DNA of 64,000 bases. It comes from Marsupella aquatica (lineage: Eukaryota; Marchantiophyta). The notes beneath the pieces are model-generated. The model saw only the letters and a program-made list of their open reading frames with translations. It did no database searches and was not told the DNA's origin. A program made the position numbers and the translations under genes. Shown in pieces: positions 12,192 through 24,200 of this stretch. Positions within the stretch are counted from its first letter, which is position 1; each line of letters starts with the position of its first letter. The stretch spans positions 16,988,001-17,052,000 of the forward strand of contig OZ316891.1 of NCBI GenBank assembly GCA_973895155.1, in the 5' to 3' direction.

Positions 12192-13867
12192 AACTTATGG
12201 GCATGCAAGGTTAACTTCATAAGAGCCAACATGCTCTTACCAGAAAACACGGTCACCCGGACAATGCCCAAATCATACCGTTGGGAACATTGACCAAAAT
12301 ATCTACGTGGATTGGGGGTCTCAAGTTTTTCCTAAATTACCTGGTGATGCGACCAGTCCGACCCTTATCTTACCCGATACTGTTGGGCAGACTTACCCTG
12401 GTTATACGGTGCCCTAGTCATTATCAATTGGGGAAAGAAGGAGTTACAATTTGGTAACCCAACTACAACGGTATCATGGAAGGAGGAGGACTATCAGGGC
12501 AAAACTCCTTATTGAAATTGATTGTCTGCCCAATCCAATACTTGGGCTTTTCTTCCTTCTCCTTCAAATTGAATGTCCCAATTGGAATTGTCCACTTATC
12601 AAATCAATTTATATATTTTTTGTAAAAATGATTTACAACACACTTTGGTTGCTTGGGCTTGAAGGCGTTTCTTCTCTTCTCTATTTTGATAGCATATCTC
12701 TCTCTCTCTAGGGTTAGTACCATCTGTACTCATGGAGGTCCATCCTTACTTCATAATTCTAATTATTCTTTCATGAATGTGCTCCATTAATAAAAAATAG
12801 AAAATACTTATCAGACTTCCTCCATAGATCCTGACTTCTAAACCACATTGTTACCTTAATTTGGATCAAATTTAAAATCCCCAAATTTTTGTAATCATTT
12901 TTGTTTATTGGCTCCTACAGCAATTTAAATTGAAGTTGTCGGGATTCAAATTCCTTCTACCGCACAACACCAAATCCTTGAGCACTATCTTAAATCAAAA
13001 ACATTGGCTTACATATGATAACAAACAATCTTAATTACCAATGAATTGATACATCTATCAATTCATTTCGTCAAGACGATTGGCATCATTTGCAATCCCT
13101 TTATGCCCCATTCATGACGATTCATTCTTGGCACCAATGGTCGGGCGTTCTGTCTCCTGGATCTTGTTACTATCTTCCTCCTTGAGGATTTGATGGTGCA
13201 CCTTCCTCATCCTTTTGACATACGTTTTGGGTGCATTCTTGATTGTGAATGGTTGTACGTCAAACTTAAACACCAAGGGCGGCATCCACAAATTGTCCTC
13301 CATCACAAACGGTTTGTAAAACTTGGCACAGTCTTCAAACTTCAATTTTATTTTATTTATTATTTATTATTAATTTTCCACATAAAACCCGCAAAACCCT
13401 ACGGGAAAGGGGGCCAAAAAGGCAACAAAGACGCCCAAAAAGAGCAAGCCAGAGCCCGAGAGGAACACTACAAGGCCGCTAAAGAGCACAATACTTCTAT
13501 TGCAATTGTGACGGGTCCTAGCAGAATTTTTTTGATACATCTAAGGCACCCGTGACAAGTCCTAGCATTAGCATTTCAGGTCAGTGAGCCTAGAAAATCA
13601 ATAGCGAACAGGAGCAGTAGCTCGACCCCTGGCAGCCCAACCAGGGAAAAGACCAAAGCAGGGGAGAGTAACCCTGTCAAAGAGTGAACAAGGCGTAAAT
13701 TCATGGCATTAGTTCGAGAGAGATAGTGTGAACCGTGCCGTAGGCCTCAAAATCCAGTTCAGACATTCTATGACAGTTTCCTCCTTGGTCCGCAATTTTA
13801 TTTTTATTTCCAATCTATTGGCAAAACTTCAATCCGCTGTCTTCATAACTCAATTTCTTAATTTATT
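12192..13867. other. Degenerate intergenic sequence
   Basis: Contains a CT microsatellite near 12697-12711 and short Lys/Gln-rich frames (13382-13555) of gag-like composition, but no recognisable gene. It probably includes the body of the antisense retroelement whose primer-binding site is at 13868. Confidence 0.3.
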
Positions 13868-13884
13868 CCCCGGCAGCGGCGCCA
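13868..13884 (-). promoter_or_regulatory. Ty3-type primer-binding site, minus strand
   Basis: Read on the minus strand this is TGGCGCCGCTGCCGGGG, close to the primer-binding site typical of plant Tat/Athila-type Ty3 elements. LTR-like sequence follows at 13885-13975 and is cut by the LINE end near 14005. Confidence 0.65.
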
Positions 13885-14004
13885 AAAAGAATATGTGGTA
13901 AGCGTTTTAGATGACACTTGTATAAAATATATCTTAGAAACTTGAATTCGTTCCCATAGGGAATAAAGGAAATCAAGTTATGATAGTATTCCTTGGAATT
14001 GTAG

Positions 14005-16344
14005 CCATTTTATATATTTTAGTCCCCCCGCGAAAAGCCCCACGGGGAGGGCGCACAAACAGAACATATTCCGGGGAGACAGCCCAGACAAAACAGAGGA
14101 CCAAACCACAAAAAACCACCTCAAACCCACATCAGGCAGGGAATTAATCTCCCGAGCGACACCTAACAGCAAAAGAGGACGACCACACAACCTAATAACC
14201 ATCTAGAGGGCATCCATGCCCCCAGAACCATATACATTCAACGGTCTCAACGTTCCAACCTCCCAGCAAAATCAGAGTCAACCAGCGGAAGTGAAACTGG
14301 TCCCCCCACCGCCGAGCCAGCTCCTGCGAAGCCCATCAATACATGATTTGGCCCGTAGCAGGCGTGTGCACTTCCTCCCTGGGGGGCAACGCCGACCAGA
14401 GGCAAATAAGTTCTCCACTGCCTCCAACAGGACAAGTCCCAAGTCAAACACTCGTCTCCCCCCCATCTGAAACATGTGAGTGTTTCTCCCAATCCAGAGC
14501 CTCCAGAGAATCTGGTGCAAGACAAAAAGTTGCGCCACTCCCACAGGCTCCCTCCCACAGGCAGCATCTAAAAGGGCCATCAGCCCTTGTCCAATTGGCA
14601 TATCCAGCGCACTCAATGAGGTCAAACAGATACGCCAGCAGCAGACAGCATGTGCACAATGGAAAAAAAGGTGAGGGATGGTTTCCAGCCGTTCGTTGCA
14701 CAACTTGCAGGCACCGTTGCTCACCTCTAATCAAAGCTCAAGGGCCCCAGTGAACAAGCCCCCCACAATGATCCTCCAAATAAAGGTCTTGCCTCTGGTT
14801 GGTAAATCCAATCTCCACAGTCTGTACCAACTCTCATTCCAACCTCTCTCCTCTCGGGTAAGAGACCAGATCCTATTCAGGCGTTTGTGATTTGAGGTCT
14901 TGGGCCGCAGGAAGTCATACACTCTGCAATTCTCAATTCTGAAATCCTTCAATGGTTCAGGTCTATCTGTCCACCTCCACTGTTTGGCATACAGGAAGTA
15001 CTCTAACTGGCAGTGTGAAGCGCTCCATATACTTTCCAAGAACTTCCATGCAAGCAATCGATGCTCCGCAGAGAAGCCACACATATTGCTCCATCTAAGT
15101 GGGAGGTCCTTCCAACATCCTTCCTCCGCCGACCAACCATCACCAATCGATCTCATTCCCAACCGGCCACAGATCGTTGCAATGTCCATAATGGCCAAAT
15201 TAGGAAGAGAATGAAAGCCCACCATGCATCTGAGTGTGTCGGTGATGCTCCACCGGGCAGGCGGCCCCCCCCGGCCAGGCTCAAAGGATAGATGAGCTCT
15301 CACAAGCTCCCAGCATTGCCAGAGACCCGTAGTGTAGGGGAGCCCACTAAAAGTACGAGGTGTACATAAAAGCAATTGGTCTTGGAAGGAGTAACCATTT
15401 CTCCTAATAACCTTGTAGTTCATCCACCCCAACAGTCCCAGATTGGCCGCCAACATCTTGGACCATTCCAGTTCAGGCGAGTTCAGTGCTTTAGTGAACC
15501 ATTGCGAGAGCAGGGCATCAGAGTGACTGCGGAAATCCCAAAATCCCAGTCCCCCCTCCACCCGTGGCAGTGCCATCCGGTCCCAAGCCACCAACGGAAC
15601 CTTCTTCCCTCCTGAATCGTTGTATCCCCATAGAAAATCCCTATTGAGAGCAATAATCTTCTTGGCTAGACCAGCAGACGCCTTGCAATACATTACATGA
15701 TAGATCGGAATAGCAAGCAATACCTGTTTAACTAGTAATGATCGACCAGTAAAGGGGGTATAACCACCGTGACAGCAAACAGTAAATAGTTACTCGTAAC
15801 AGCAAATGGGTGGTAAAAATTTTGGAATTTTTTGGGGAATTTTTTTGGGGGGGGGGGGAATTTTTTGGGGGGAAAAATATTAAATTTTTTTTGTGATTCA
15901 GTTTTTTTTGGCTAGCGCCCGGAGCTAGTAATAGTATCGCCTTACACTAGAAAAACATTGTCATGTTTTAAATTATTTTGAAAATTGTGACTTTAATGAC
16001 ACATTTTTAGATTGTATAGTTTGCTCGTAATAGTAGATCAGTTTGCTATTTGCTGTCACGGTGAAAACCCTCCAGTAAAGGAAAGCAGCTTGTTGGACCA
16101 AAGAGCAAGCCTGGCACAAATTTTGTCAAGGCAGAATTTGTGCAGTTGTTCCGTGCTCAAGCCCACACCAAATGGTGCACACCAAGATATTTTTGCATCT
16201 CTCCCCTTTGACTGATATGACAGCCCGTGTTATTCAGCCAAGCCGAGACCTCCTCCATTGCCAATGGGATCACAATTGATTTCTTCAAATTCAGTTGAGC
16301 ACCGCTAGCCTTCTCGTAACAGTCAAGAGCAGTTGTTGCTTCTT
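14005..16344 (-). pseudogene. LINE reverse transcriptase, C-terminal half (antisense)
   Basis: The minus-strand frame covers the thumb and C-terminal region of a plant LINE ORF2: KYLGVHH, then IPIYHVMYCKASAGLAKKI...WGY, then the reverse-transcriptase zinc-binding segment (CKLCNERLETIPHLFFHCAHA) near 14710-14650, to about 14278. A 3' tail (CCGTGGGG...AAAA on the minus strand) ends near 14005. It is broken by a MITE at 15756-16071. It continues exactly where the fragment at 31443-32737 stops, so both are halves of one LINE split by the LTR at 16345-31437. Confidence 0.85.
15756..16071. mobile_element. MITE related to element A, 316 bp
   Basis: Direct repeat CCAGTAAAGG at 15746-15755 and 16072-16081. 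Left end GGGTATAACCACCGTGACAG and right end (inward) GGGTTTTCACCGTGACAGC form the terminal inverted repeat. The left end closely matches the right end of element A (GGGCATGGCCACCGAGACAG). A degenerate copy of element A's palindrome (TAGCGCCCGGAGCTAG) lies at 15913-15928. It contains a G/T homopolymer tract near 15830-15885 and no coding sequence. It is likely a non-autonomous relative mobilised by an A-type transposase. Confidence 0.8.
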
Positions 16345-16474
16345 TGTAAGTAGTGGGTAATTCCAAAAGTAGGAAGAAACTGAAAATTTTTAAATTTTCT
16401 ATGGTGTTTAAACTATAATTATTGCTAACATAGCGGAGATAGCATTCTGTCGGCAAGTTACGGGTTCCCAAGTC

Positions 16475-16605
16475 TAAGTTACGAGTAAACTCTTGTTTAC
16501 GAGTTTACTAGTTACTAGTTAATAGTATCCTGGTTTATGAGTTTACGAGTTCACGACTATTTACTAGTTACGAGTTTACTAGTTAGGGCTTTACGAGTTT
16601 TGCCT
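16475..16605. repeat. Degenerate TTTACGAGTTACTAGT repeats (left)
   Basis: Irregular short repeats of TTTACGAG and TTACTAGTT. The same type recurs at 30425-30530 near the other side of element C, so it is a feature of that LTR rather than of element A. Confidence 0.6.
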
Positions 16606-16798
16606 TACGCGTTGGCGACCGGGGATCGCGACGTCTTACGGCTACATTCAACGGGACTTAGAAACGGAATGGCGAGCGTGCATTGAAGCGAAGGCAAGGT
16701 AGACCTTGGGCGCTCACTCCTGACTAAATCCCTACCTCCTCTATTGATCCTTTCGGCCTCCCCATTTCTTTGCGCTACTACAAGAAACAATTTGAGCT

Positions 16799-19224
16799 AT
16801 GGATGGCCTGGGAGCTGATGAGCAGTACCGAGTTGACGCATTGGCAATTCCTAAGAGCGTAGTCGCTCGAATTCCACAAGCGCCCGATAGTTATGCAAAT
16901 TTACAGACTTCATTATAGCAGCTAGGTCTGGGGCATCTACTTGTCGTTCCTTGGGACGTAGAACTTGACTCATACTTGCAAGATTTTGTGAAGGGGTCGC
17001 TGCTTGCTCCTGAATTTTGACAGACCATTCAAGCTCGGCCAAGTCTGTGGATTGTGGAGCAAATTGCTCGTGCCTTCCGCTGCCCTTCAGAAGGAGAAGG
17101 ATTGTATTCAAAGAAGAAAGATTTGTCTACTCCCTACTTCTCTGGGATTCGCAATCTCACAAATGGCTGGAATCTAACACAGTGTACTTATCCAGATTTG
17201 AGAGTGCTTCTGGAATTTCTAGTGCCAATTTTACACCCAAAAAAGCCAACCAATTGCCCAGTGGCTTTGGTGAACACAATTGTAGTTGCACACAGTGGAG
17301 CCATCGAAGTGAATTGGGCCTTGTTAATTTTCAATGTGATGAAGGATCAGGTGAGGAGCATGAAGGCAGGTAGACCTACCTATTTGCAGGTATATCTGTC
17401 TTAGCTCTATCAGGCTTATGGTTGTTTACATCCAGAGGAGAGAACAGAAAAAGGATTACTCCTGATCAAACTAGGCATTGAAGAAGAAATTGGTGTGGAA
17501 GAACCAGTGGATGCTATTCCCCTGGATTCTAATGATCAGAATGTGGATGTTGATATGGATTTGGAAGATGCCTTAGTGGGTGAACTTGAAGTTTCATCTG
17601 CTCATGATATGGAGTTGGTTCGACATCCTCTGGTTAACTTGGTGTATCAAGAGAAGTCAACGTGGAAAATCAACCTGGAGCTGAAAAAGCTGAGGACGTC
17701 TCTGAGCAACACGAAGCTGTTGCTGACCCGACCACTGCTGTCATCCTGAGGGTTGATCCGACTACTTCTTCAAAGGTAGAGTTCAACCAGCAACTTATTG
17801 ATAAGTTAATTGCTCTTTTCGGTTGTGATGATGTGGAACTCTATAATGTTGTCTGTAATTTAAGATCAGAGGTAGTCAGCTTATCATCCCCATTTCCAGA
17901 TCAATTAACTCCTATCAGGACCACCTCCCCTATTGTGGGATCAGCCTTAGAAGAATTCGTTGCTCTCAGTCCTGTTGCACCACCAAACCTGCCTGTAGAG
18001 CCAAGTGAACCTGTTCCTATGACAAAGGATGTAAATTATGTTGCCATTGTAAATGACTTACTGGACATGCTACAGTGTGAGCCACAGGAGATTATGTCCG
18101 TTGTTAGCCACTTAACTCAGAAATCTCCAGTTATTAAAATTCCCCATCATCCAGATCCTTACTCATACAGTCCTGATTCCAACTATGAACCCATTGATGG
18201 ACCTATCTTCACTCGGGGTCGCTCTGAAGATCCTTATGTTAGACGGGATCTCTCTGATGACTCTGACCCGCCTTTGGATAATGACACTTATAGATCTTAT
18301 GACAATTCCCTTGAGTCATCACCAAGGCAGGGGTTTGAAGATGTTGATACAGCTTTGAGGTCAAACCCAAACCTAGTAGCAGTGGTTACGTCCTCTACTC
18401 AGACTCCCAGGAATGCTACTATTGAGAAGAAGTATCCCAGGCTTCCCCAGGCTCCAGTACAGAAGTATGTAGACATCTGTAAGGTTATGCATGCCAACAT
18501 GCCACCACTTGGAGAATTCTGGAGATACTATTACTTAAAGAAAATTGAGGCGAGCTACATTTTTGACCTAAAGTATCATGGGACTTCTCGATTGGAAATG
18601 GCCCAGTTTGATGAGCACTGGACTGACTCTGTCTACTTTTGACCTATTCTGGCAATGATGTTGCTGCAAGGTGATGTAGAAGTGGAGGATCCTGACCTAC
18701 TCCTGGCCTACTTTGGGAATTTTGCAGCTTATGTTCTAGACTTTGTGCTTACTTTTCTCATGCAGAGTAAGAAATCAACTTCTTGGCAGAACAACTACAT
18801 CCCTAAGGAACCTAAGGTTATGTTGGTTTCAACCAGCACATTGGTTGATAAGCAGAGAATCTGGGATAATGTCACCACTCACACTTTGGGCAAGTTCAAC
18901 CGGTACTTTAAGGATGTATGTTGGAGACTTCGACCTTTCTACTCGAAGATGATGAGAACTGAGGATTTCATGGCCTATTATCCCTAGGTTCATGCTGCTA
19001 CCTGCAATCACTATGATGTGATTGGAATTTATAGGGAGGCACTCCGAATAGACTCTTGTTATTTGATGAGGAGAATGCCTGTGATGTATCCAGATAGGCA
19101 ACTGAGATGTTTGCCCTATTCTCAAGGTTCAGCACGACAGGCTGAGCTCATGGAGGTTGTCCAATCAGGCACTATTGCTTTTGTGGAGCTTCTCAAAATC
19201 AACGACATTCAACACCGAGACTAA
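16799..19224 (+). pseudogene. LTR-borne plant-mobile-domain-like protein of element C
   Basis: Begins MDGLGADEQYRVDAL. The first frame (16799-17749) holds a domain with QCTYPDLRVLLEFLVPILHPKKP and VNWALLIFNVMKDQV, aligning with the antisense pseudogene at 3563-4366 and resembling plant-mobile-domain / 'putative plant transposon' proteins. A frameshift near 17650 leads into a second long frame (17662-19224) with an acidic, Pro/Ser-rich linker and a C-terminal domain (YIPKEPKVMLVSTSTLV ... RYFKDVCWRLRPFYSKMM) that I do not recognise. In-frame stops: TAG 16916, TGA 17018, TAG 17402, TGA 18640, TAG 18985. Without them the product is about 800 residues. Function is unknown. Confidence 0.6.
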
Positions 19225-19335
19225 GGCAGAAGTCCTAAGTGTTTTTAGTTAGTTTAGAGTAGTGCATCTTGTCCGATTTTTAGAAATATGTTCTAGAGCT
19301 TTAAAAGCTGTCATACTTCTTTAGTATATAGTCTG

Positions 19336-19392
19336 GGGGTATTTACATAAGACAGGAAACGGGAAACCAGGAAACCAAAAACAGCAACCGAT
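19336..19392 (+). repeat. Element A left terminal inverted repeat
   Basis: Pairs with 30256-30313. The best-conserved core is GACAGGAAAC plus AAACCAGGAA; a partial second copy of the core occurs at about 19393-19410. Confidence 0.75.
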
Positions 19393-19536
19393 GACAGGAA
19401 ATAGGAAACGGGAAAGACAAAACATTAACAAAAAATGCTCAAAATGTTTCCAGCGTGAACCAAGATGTTGACTTCGAAACAGGTTTTTTAGAAGATTTGT
19501 GTCAAATCCAGGCAAAATGGTAGAGACCAAGAGCAC

Positions 19537-19611
19537 CTACTAGTGTGAAAGAACTAAGGGGATTCCTTGGCATGGTGGGTTACTACTGAAGATTCGTAGA
19601 GGGCATTTCCA
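19537..19611 (+). pseudogene. Captured Ty3 reverse-transcriptase scrap
   Basis: Encodes PTSVKELRGFLGMVGYY, a stop, then RFVEGIS: the conserved 'elrgFLGl.gYYRrFi' segment at the end of Ty3-type reverse transcriptases. It sits between two near-identical 38-40-bp direct repeats (19492-19530 and 19637-19676), suggesting an insertion or a filler captured during break repair inside element A. Confidence 0.7.
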
Positions 19612-19989
19612 TTACACAAGAAACAGGAATTTCAAAGATTCGTGTCAAATCCAGGAGAAATGGTCGAGACCGAGAGTAGCGCCAGGCGCTCGTTTTATAA
19701 AATTTTGGGAACAGTACATTTAAACCCAGGTATTCCCAGAAAGTATAGGCTCGCACCAGGCGCTACCAAAACTAGTTTATAAATGTCCGCTATCTACTCT
19801 TTACACAAGCGAATCAAAATACGATAGCGATTAGAAAATTGTAATGTAGTCTTTCATCCAGTACCACAAATGAAAGGGGCTAGTCCCGAACACATTGGTT
19901 ACACATTGCCCACACACAAAACACATTGCCGTCTTTGTGCATCGGGAGATTAGAGAACATTGGGCGCCTCCATCAGGAAAGTGAGCACA

Positions 19990-20451
19990 CTAGCGCCGGG
20001 CGCTAGTTCTGTCGGTCGTGGACGAACCGCACTCATCATCGAGTCCAGCCATAGATCGGGCTCTGTCAGGGACAAAACCATGCTCACGATTGCTGATAAA
20101 TGCCAAGGATGGCGTAATCTCCACACCTCTTTGAGAGTCCTTGGCAGGAATGGTTGTATTCTGGAAATCAATCCTCCCTAGGTCCTCCTGGGTGCGCATG
20201 TCATCCTGACGAGTCGGGCTGTGAGGAAGAGGAGGACAATGAATTTTAAATCTTTCCAAAAAATTCCTTGGCGGGGAATCTCTGAGCCATGGGATAAGCG
20301 TCTCGCTCGGGCTAATAGCCTCGCATGGAGGAAGCTTCAGCCTATTTCGAAAGTTACTCGTCTCGCTCCACTCAGGCTCTTCAGTGACGGGCAGCGGACC
20401 CTCCTCTGAAATCATCTGAGACAAACTAGGAACTTCGGTTCGGTGATCCAT
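19990..20451 (-). CDS. Element A small frame 1, unknown (153 codons)
   Basis: Begins MDHRTEVPSL. Low-complexity, Ser/Pro/Glu-rich, with no recognisable domain. The frame terminates in the palindrome at 19990-20006, which supplies its last codons and the TAG. It could be a terminal exon of an accessory gene or a chance open frame. Same strand as the methyltransferase-like gene. Confidence 0.3.
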   Translation of the reverse strand: MDHRTEVPSLSQMISEEGPLPVTEEPEWSETSNFRNRLKLPPCEAISPSETLIPWLRDSPPRNFLERFKIHCPPLPHSPTRQDDMRTQEDLGRIDFQNTTIPAKDSQRGVEITPSLAFISNREHGFVPDRARSMAGLDDECGSSTTDRTSARR

Positions 20452-20844
20452 TTTAGGTCAGCGATGGCGATTCGGAAACAAGTGGAAGCAAAAGAGATTA
20501 GGTAACGAAAATCCAAAACCGAGATCTCGGTACAAAATGATCACGATGAAACGCGAACACAAGGATATACGGAACAATTGAGACCGTGGTTGCCTCAAAT
20601 GGTGCGTGGAAGGAAACGTTCAATATGTCAGTTGGACATTACGAGAATATATCCATTAGTATAACGAAAATAGAGTATGGAGTAAAATTATAGTAGCGCC
20701 TGGCGCTAGTATAACATTGTAAGGTAGTAATGAAAGAAACGAGCCTAAGCATGTTGCAATAGATAGTTATATTTCCCAAACCACATTACATGAGTTCTCA
20801 TTTGAGTAGCGCTCGGCGCTAGCATAACCTCAAAATGAAGGTAA

Positions 20845-21198
20845 TTAATATTCTGAACTAACCTCATCAGATAACTCTGACCCGCTTGATTTAGACCTAT
20901 CGGTGGACTTTGCTTCGTCGTCTATGAATTTGCTTTTGCATATATCATCAACATAAGGGTTTCTTAAAAACTTCCTATCAGAACCCCTCCTCAGTTTAAG
21001 GCCATTATTCTCCCATTGGAGCGTCCTCACACTATCTACTCTCCTCGCCGCATTCTCAACGTACGAAGGTAAAACAAATGGTTTTTCCGGAGTCCCAACA
21101 TAACTCCTGGCAACTTTCCTCCTCAGTTGGAAACGCCTTCGTTGATTCCAGTCAGACCTGAGGATGAGAATTTCCGGTGGTATGTCAACACAATCCAT
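20845..21198 (-). CDS. Element A small frame 2, unknown (117 codons)
   Basis: Begins MDCVDIPPEILILRSDWNQRRRFQ: a basic N-terminal half with several Arg-Arg/Lys pairs and a Ser/Asp-rich tail. It lies 89 bp downstream of the end of the methyltransferase-like gene on the same strand, with palindromes on its far side. A GATGAG/GTTAGT sequence near the end could be a splice donor, so it may be a first exon. No family is recognised. Confidence 0.35.
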   Translation of the reverse strand: MDCVDIPPEILILRSDWNQRRRFQLRRKVARSYVGTPEKPFVLPSYVENAARRVDSVRTLQWENNGLKLRRGSDRKFLRNPYVDDICKSKFIDDEAKSTDRSKSSGSELSDEVSSEY

Positions 21199-21286
21199 TT
21201 TCTGACAATATATCTAAAAAAGGATTGGAAAGCGAAAGCGAAGAGTGAATTCCGGATGAGGGAGCTTGACAGGAAGCTTACGAGCA

Positions 21287-24200
21287 TTACTCAGAAGAAT
21301 CTCCGTTGTCGCTACCTTCATCAATTTCATGATCGTCTCCAGTTTGAGATCCTATGGGAATGACAGAATCCGGCTCTTCCTCCCCTTCCTCCGCATCCTC
21401 TTCATCGTCGGAATCAAAATTCAGTACTGATCTAAGCTTGTCTCTCTTCCTCTTCACAACCACATTTGCGGGAGGAGCTATTATTGGAGGAACTTTTGGA
21501 GTTAGAAGATCCAAAAATATCCTTGAGGCTGTTTCAATGAACTCCTTCCTGTTTTCCACCCCAAGAACAAATCGACCAAAATAGTCCCCGGCCACAAAAG
21601 TACTCCCAGAACCGACAGCCCAATCAAAAACAATATCTCCTGGGCAGGTAATTAACTCTAGTACCGACTGCATAAATCCAGGATGGAGTCTAGCATTTCC
21701 GGCAATCAAGCTCGGGACTAGTATCCACCTTCGCAAACGGAAGTCCTATCAAATTTGTGCTAGAGGGATCCTCGGTTTTTGATAGGGGCCTGAACTTTGG
21801 GTCCTTGGGGATTTTTACTTTTGATGAGATTCGAGAAAAAATATCTAATCGCAAAGTGAATACCTGAAATGAACAAAATAATGTCAGGTTATGACCCAGA
21901 GAGATTAACAGCGCCAGGCGCTAGCAAAAGTTTCAGTAATGTTTGTGTATTTACCTGAACATCGGACTTGGCCCGGTACATAGGGAACCCCATCACCACA
22001 TTATATGTCGAGAGACACTGGAATTTCTTTGACTCTTGACACGTTGAGATGACTTGCGAAATCTGATCATAATCCCCCGTATGGAGGATTGCAATCATTC
22101 CATCATCAGCCAAGAAAGGATCCATCGCTCGGAAAAAAGATCGAGCTATGGTGTAGTCAGGAATGTTCCATTTCGGAACTTTCCGGTCGAGCAACGTTGG
22201 CTTCAACCCAATTGGTAGATAGATGAAACCAGCGTCAACACCAAAAGGCCTCTCCTTCCCACCCCTCACGACTCCCTTCGGACGGCATCCTGATTTGACG
22301 AGGTCTTTAACCCACTTCTCGGCATCAGTAACCCAATCTGGCTTCTCTTCCTTATTGAAAACACTATCATAAAATTCAGTAACGCTGGACTCAACTAAAC
22401 AATGTCGAGATGCTCTGGATTTAAAATTCCCAACATCCCTCTGAAGTCTTGTGGCAGATAGACTATCTCTTTCCGAATGCCCAGCCTCACGCGTCTTCTT
22501 ATTCTTTTTCTTTGTGCTGGTTGCATCGATAGGTTTGGTCAATTTCCCCAAATTCATAGGGGTAATTGGATCTGGTAAAGTACTAGTATTTGCTTTAGAT
22601 CCTTCTGGCGTAACCTTGGTATCATCTGTCGCGTCCGATATCTTCTGACCTGAGGTAAGAGTTCAACAACTACATAATTAGTGAATTACTTGACGGAAAA
22701 TGGAAACACACAATAGTAGCGCCGGGCGCTAGCACAAATCTGCAGAAAGATGATAGATAAAACCTACGTTTCCTCCCAGATTGAGTTGACGCACTTGGCA
22801 TAGCAGTGTCAACTTTAACCTTCCCACGAGGCTTTCGGCTTCTATCGACATGAATAACGACTGTCTCGCAGATCTTTTGTAATTCTGTTCCAGACTTGTC
22901 GACCTCACCAAGAAGTCCTTGCTTCATCTCAGAGACAATCTTTGGAGGAATCTGAGACTTTGCCAATTTTTGAAACCAATCCTTCTCTGTTTCGTCGAAA
23001 GGTGAATCCCACTTGTCTGTGTCGAGATACCAAGGGCAGTGGGTTCTTTCCCATTCGGTCATGGTGCATGGTGGGAATTTTCCCTCTGTTGGATACATTG
23101 AATACAATTCCCCAACCTGATCTCCCTCCTTTGCCACAATCCATTTGTGAAATGCAGCTAGATACGCCCACAATGATTCAGAGGAATGAATCTCTATCCA
23201 GATATAGAAACGATCCAAATACCTCTTTGCTCTTTTCTGATTTTTTTCGGTGTACACCTCCTTATCCGGATATTTTGAAGGCCACATCGTGTTGAAGAAC
23301 TTCGCCTTGACAAGGTCACTAAACTTTCTAAAATCACCGCAAATAATATCAATCAGACATTCAATGGAATCACACTTTGACTGAGCAAGCCGATCGACGG
23401 GTAGCGTGTCAATGGCAGCCAAAAGTGCCGATTGTAACATCCCAATCGCAATACCCTCGACGGTGTTCCAAGTCTGCCAAGTGTGACACCACTGCTTGAC
23501 TGGATCATCGTTCACGCTTGCAGGGTGGTAGAATTGTTTTCGCAATTCTGGGGTACAATGAGCCACAAGCAGGGTACACCTAAGTTTTGGGTCAAGAGCG
23601 GAAACTACTGTGAATAACCTGGCACGATCCATAGTGCAGACAACACTGTCTGGTTTCTTCTCGCGCTTGTTCTGCTCTGTTAGTACGTACATCTTTGCAC
23701 AAGTGCTAAAGAAATCTTCAAACTCAGGGCTAAGGAGAGGAGTTATCTTGGATGTTTCTTGGACCAATCCTTTGTGGCCTCTTTCAGCATTAGTGCATGC
23801 CTCTTTGCAATGTCATCTGGTGCCCATGGATTGCCTTGACTTGCAGCCAACGCCATGTCCATCTTGAACTGGTTTGTGTAAGATTTTATTTTGTTTTCAC
23901 ACAAAATGTACACAAGAGCTTCAAGAGGCATCTTTCTGGTGTACCATGAATGCTTTCGCATTTTGACTTTAATGTACTCAAATTTTGCAAAATTGGCACT
24001 ATCTATAATTGACTTGTAGTGCTCCAAATCGTGCGAGAGAATCCACGATGGTTCGACTACAGCCTGCCCTAACCTGCGATCACAGGAGGTGATTAGCAGC
24101 GTCGGGCGCTAGCAAAAACAGTAATACCAAATGCTCAATTCAAATTGTTGTCGAAATGAGGAACTAGAAAAGGGAAATGAATAAAACCAAAGTTTATGAA

